Positions 6,092-7,006 of a DNA stretch of 7,006 bases are shown here, one piece after another. This DNA is from Methyloprofundus sp. Its GTDB lineage: Bacteria > Pseudomonadota > Gammaproteobacteria > Methylococcales > Methylomonadaceae. How positions within the stretch are numbered: position 1 is the first letter of the stretch; every line of letters starts with the position of its first letter. The stretch is taken from the NCBI GenBank assembly GCA_030619185.1, contig JAUXBW010000121.1, positions 1 through 7,006 on the forward strand. Reading direction: 5' to 3'. The notes below the pieces were generated by a model. That model was not told where the DNA came from and did not search any database. It saw nothing but the letters and a program-made list of their open reading frames with translations. Made by a program: the position numbers and the translations under genes.

Positions 6092-6609
6092 AGCAGTTCT
6101 GCACAGGGCTTAAGGTGGTCGGTGTTATGCTGCCTGCAGACAGTCAAAAGGTAGGTTTTACCATCCAAAGAAATAGAGGTGTCTTCCAGTGTGGTTTTAC
6201 GCTTACATCGCGTTCCCTTTGCCGTGCTAGCTTGGCATTGCTGGCCACCATCTTTTAAATCAATTATATTGTCGTTTACTTCCGTTTTTACTTCTACCTC
6301 TTTTACTTCTACTTCTGGCTCTGCTACTGTCGAAGTATCTGTAGCAATTATTTCCGTCGGAGCGGGTTGCTCAGATTCAGGTATGTTTTTTTCTTCAATA
6401 ACAGGAGGGCTTATTTCATCTTGTGGTTCAAAGGGGGGAACACAATTCAGTTGTTTTCTGAAAACAATGACGAAAAGTACAAATGCCAAAAAGGGCCAGA
6501 TAGGCGGTAAGGAGCTGGTAAATGAGTCTTCAGCAGCCATTGCAATTGCGGGACTAAAAGTAATAAATGTTGCGAGGATTGGAGCAGTGATACTTCTTTT
6601 TGTGAGCAT
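6088..6609 (-). CDS. Signal-anchored protein with C-terminal Cys/His cluster, unknown function
   Basis: A 173-residue protein counted from the ATG at 6609. That start is chosen because a signal peptide begins there (MLTKRSITAPILATF, then AIAMA before AED at about 26) and AGGGA lies about 9 bases upstream; the frame stays open to 6681 but the extra 24 residues look unlike a signal sequence. After a likely cleavage near residue 25 comes a membrane helix (about 36-51) closed by RKQ, so the rest is probably cytoplasmic. A Pro/Glu/Val-rich linker (60-118, with EVEVKEVEVK) leads to a compact domain: C125-QASTAKGTR-C135, then C158-RQ-H161 and C169. The CxA-x-T-x-x-G-x-x-C-K-R pattern resembles small zinc-ribbon-like domains such as DUF5763, but I am not certain of that name. 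Metal binding is an inference from Cys/His spacing. It converges on the channel gene. Confidence 0.68.
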   Translation of the reverse strand: MLTKRSITAPILATFITFSPAIAMAAEDSFTSSLPPIWPFLAFVLFVIVFRKQLNCVPPFEPQDEISPPVIEEKNIPESEQPAPTEIIATDTSTVAEPEVEVKEVEVKTEVNDNIIDLKDGGQQCQASTAKGTRCKRKTTLEDTSISLDGKTYLLTVCRQHNTDHLKPCAELL

Positions 6610-6682
6610 TATGATCTTTCCCTTTGGGTTAAATAAACATGAATTAGCATATTTTATGAGTGGCTTTAGTAAAAGTACCACA

Positions 6683-6688
6683 ATTATA
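6683..6688 (-). promoter_or_regulatory. Possible -10 box for the 6088-6609 gene
   Basis: Read on the minus strand this is TATAAT, a perfect -10 hexamer, 73 bases upstream of the ATG at 6609 in a very AT-rich stretch. No good -35 hexamer is found at 16-18 bases spacing; the best is TTCAGG at 6707-6712. In AT-rich DNA such hexamers arise by chance, so the call rests mainly on position. Confidence 0.3.
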
Positions 6689-6730
6689 GTTATTTATAAA
6701 ACATTTCCTGAATATTCACGGCTGGGTAGG

Positions 6731-6750
6731 GGACGGGTTTGTACCTATCC
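6731..6750. repeat. REP-like imperfect hairpin
   Basis: GGACGGGTTTGTACCTATCC folds into an 8-position stem (GGACGGGT with TACCTATCC's pairing half; one C-A mismatch and one G-T pair) around a TTGT loop. It is G-rich next to AT-rich sequence and preceded by GGGTAGG. Its form is that of REP-type extragenic palindromes common in gammaproteobacteria, but only one copy lies in the window, so repetition cannot be shown. Confidence 0.35.
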
Positions 6751-6762
6751 GAGGGTATATTT

Positions 6763-6828
6763 GGCTCTGTCGGCTGTAGGGTACTTGACGGCTTAGAGCC
6801 TCTATTTTTCCGTATTACGTAGGCTCTA
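6763..6828. repeat. Three alternating copies of GGCTCT/AGAGCC forming exclusive hairpins
   Basis: GGCTCT at 6763-6768 can pair with AGAGCC at 6795-6800. The same segment, as TAGAGCCT (6794-6801), pairs perfectly over 8 bp with AGGCTCTA (6821-6828), leaving a 19-base loop. Only one of the two stems can form at once. TTTTT at 6805-6809 lies in the second loop, not after a stem. No gene overlaps. It could be an attenuator-like element for something off the right side, or part of a decayed mobile repeat. Confidence 0.35.
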
Positions 6829-6847
6829 TACTTTATCCTGTGGCTAG

Positions 6848-6867
6848 ACAACTCGCATTAAATAACC
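6848..6867 (+). repeat. Partial MITE end (solo terminal inverted repeat)
   Basis: AACTCGCATTAAATAACC (6850-6867) matches the left end of MITE copy 2 (5889-5906) at 17 of 18 positions. It is preceded by CTAG (6844-6847), similar to the CTAA target of copy 2. No opposite arm is found in the remaining 139 bases, so the element is either truncated or has lost its other end. The following TAGTGCAACAC (6868-6878) resembles TAGTGCAGCAC next to MITE copy 1. Confidence 0.6.
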
Positions 6868-6963
6868 TAGTGCAACACATATTTTGAACGGATTAATAGA
6901 TAATTGTAATTTATTTTTCAAATCAGTATCTTACGAAGCATCATATCCATCAAACCAACACGG

Positions 6964-6981
6964 TGCTGTACTAGTACAGCA
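6964..6981. promoter_or_regulatory. Perfect 18-bp palindrome, operator-like
   Basis: TGCTGTACTAGTACAGCA is identical on both strands, the size and form expected for a site bound by a dimeric regulator. It contains CTGT and ACAG halves, but these are 6 bases apart, not the 8 of the gammaproteobacterial LexA box. A second perfect palindrome, CTTAAATTTAAG, follows at 6985-6996. The gene it might control lies beyond the window edge. The stretch 6879-6963 shows no gene or other feature. Confidence 0.4.
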
Positions 6982-7006
6982 GCCCTTAAATTTAAGATAT
7001 AAAAAA

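Noticed and set aside
6179..6796. Plus-strand open frame of 205 codons opposite the minus-strand gene
   Set aside because: Its product has no recognisable domain and is low-complexity Ser/Thr-rich where the linker is read backwards. The minus strand gives a signal peptide, helix and Cys/His domain with a ribosome site.
6964..6981. LexA (SOS) box
   Set aside because: CTGT and ACAG are separated by 6 bases; the gammaproteobacterial LexA site has 8.
132..7006. A defence, toxin-antitoxin or retron system
   Set aside because: None of the gene products resembles nucleases, reverse transcriptases, toxins or their partners; the non-housekeeping content is small repeats and proteins of unknown role.

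Overview
The window looks like ordinary chromosomal DNA of a gammaproteobacterium. DarP (YjgA), DNA polymerase IV, and an adjacent DUF2333/DUF4389 pair are all typical of that class. The sequence is moderately AT-rich. A relative of the methane-oxidising Methylococcales would fit the feel of the repeats and small membrane proteins, but that is a guess from memory, not something the sequence proves.

Layout, left to right. Positions 132-1468 hold a two-gene, same-strand unit of membrane-anchored proteins of unknown function (DUF2333 then DUF4389, 5 bases apart). A spacer rich in dyads follows, then dinB (1625-2728, TTG start), the error-prone translesion polymerase. Directly on the dinB stop codon sits a 159-bp hairpin-forming element that looks like a miniature inverted-repeat transposable element (MITE). 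Next comes a tight three-gene run, 3057-5666: a 61-residue two-helix membrane protein, darP (50S ribosome assembly), and a large MscS-family mechanosensitive channel with an N-terminal periplasmic extension. A dyad embedded in its candidate promoter may be an operator. After the channel gene come about 200 bp with no convincing gene, a second hairpin MITE (5885-6042), and a convergent minus-strand gene (6088-6609) for a signal-peptide/one-helix protein ending in a Cys/His-rich, possibly zinc-binding domain. The last ~325 bp carry no gene but hold several hairpins, a partial repeat end and an 18-bp perfect palindrome.

The genes are mostly housekeeping or stress-related and do not form one pathway. 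The three-gene run mixes ribosome assembly with a membrane tension valve and may be linked only by transcription.

The most interesting content is the repeats. The two MITEs have visibly different sequences, yet align over their length when one is reversed. They keep the same plan (27-bp terminal inverted repeats, inner stem, GCATAG-type centre), and both are flanked by the same duplicated target, TTAG in element orientation. Their arms have changed in matched pairs. Several isolated end fragments of the family lie elsewhere in the window, including a perfect 12-bp copy of one end plus target that overlaps the stop codon of the minus-strand gene. No transposase, defence system, CRISPR array, tRNA or rRNA was seen.
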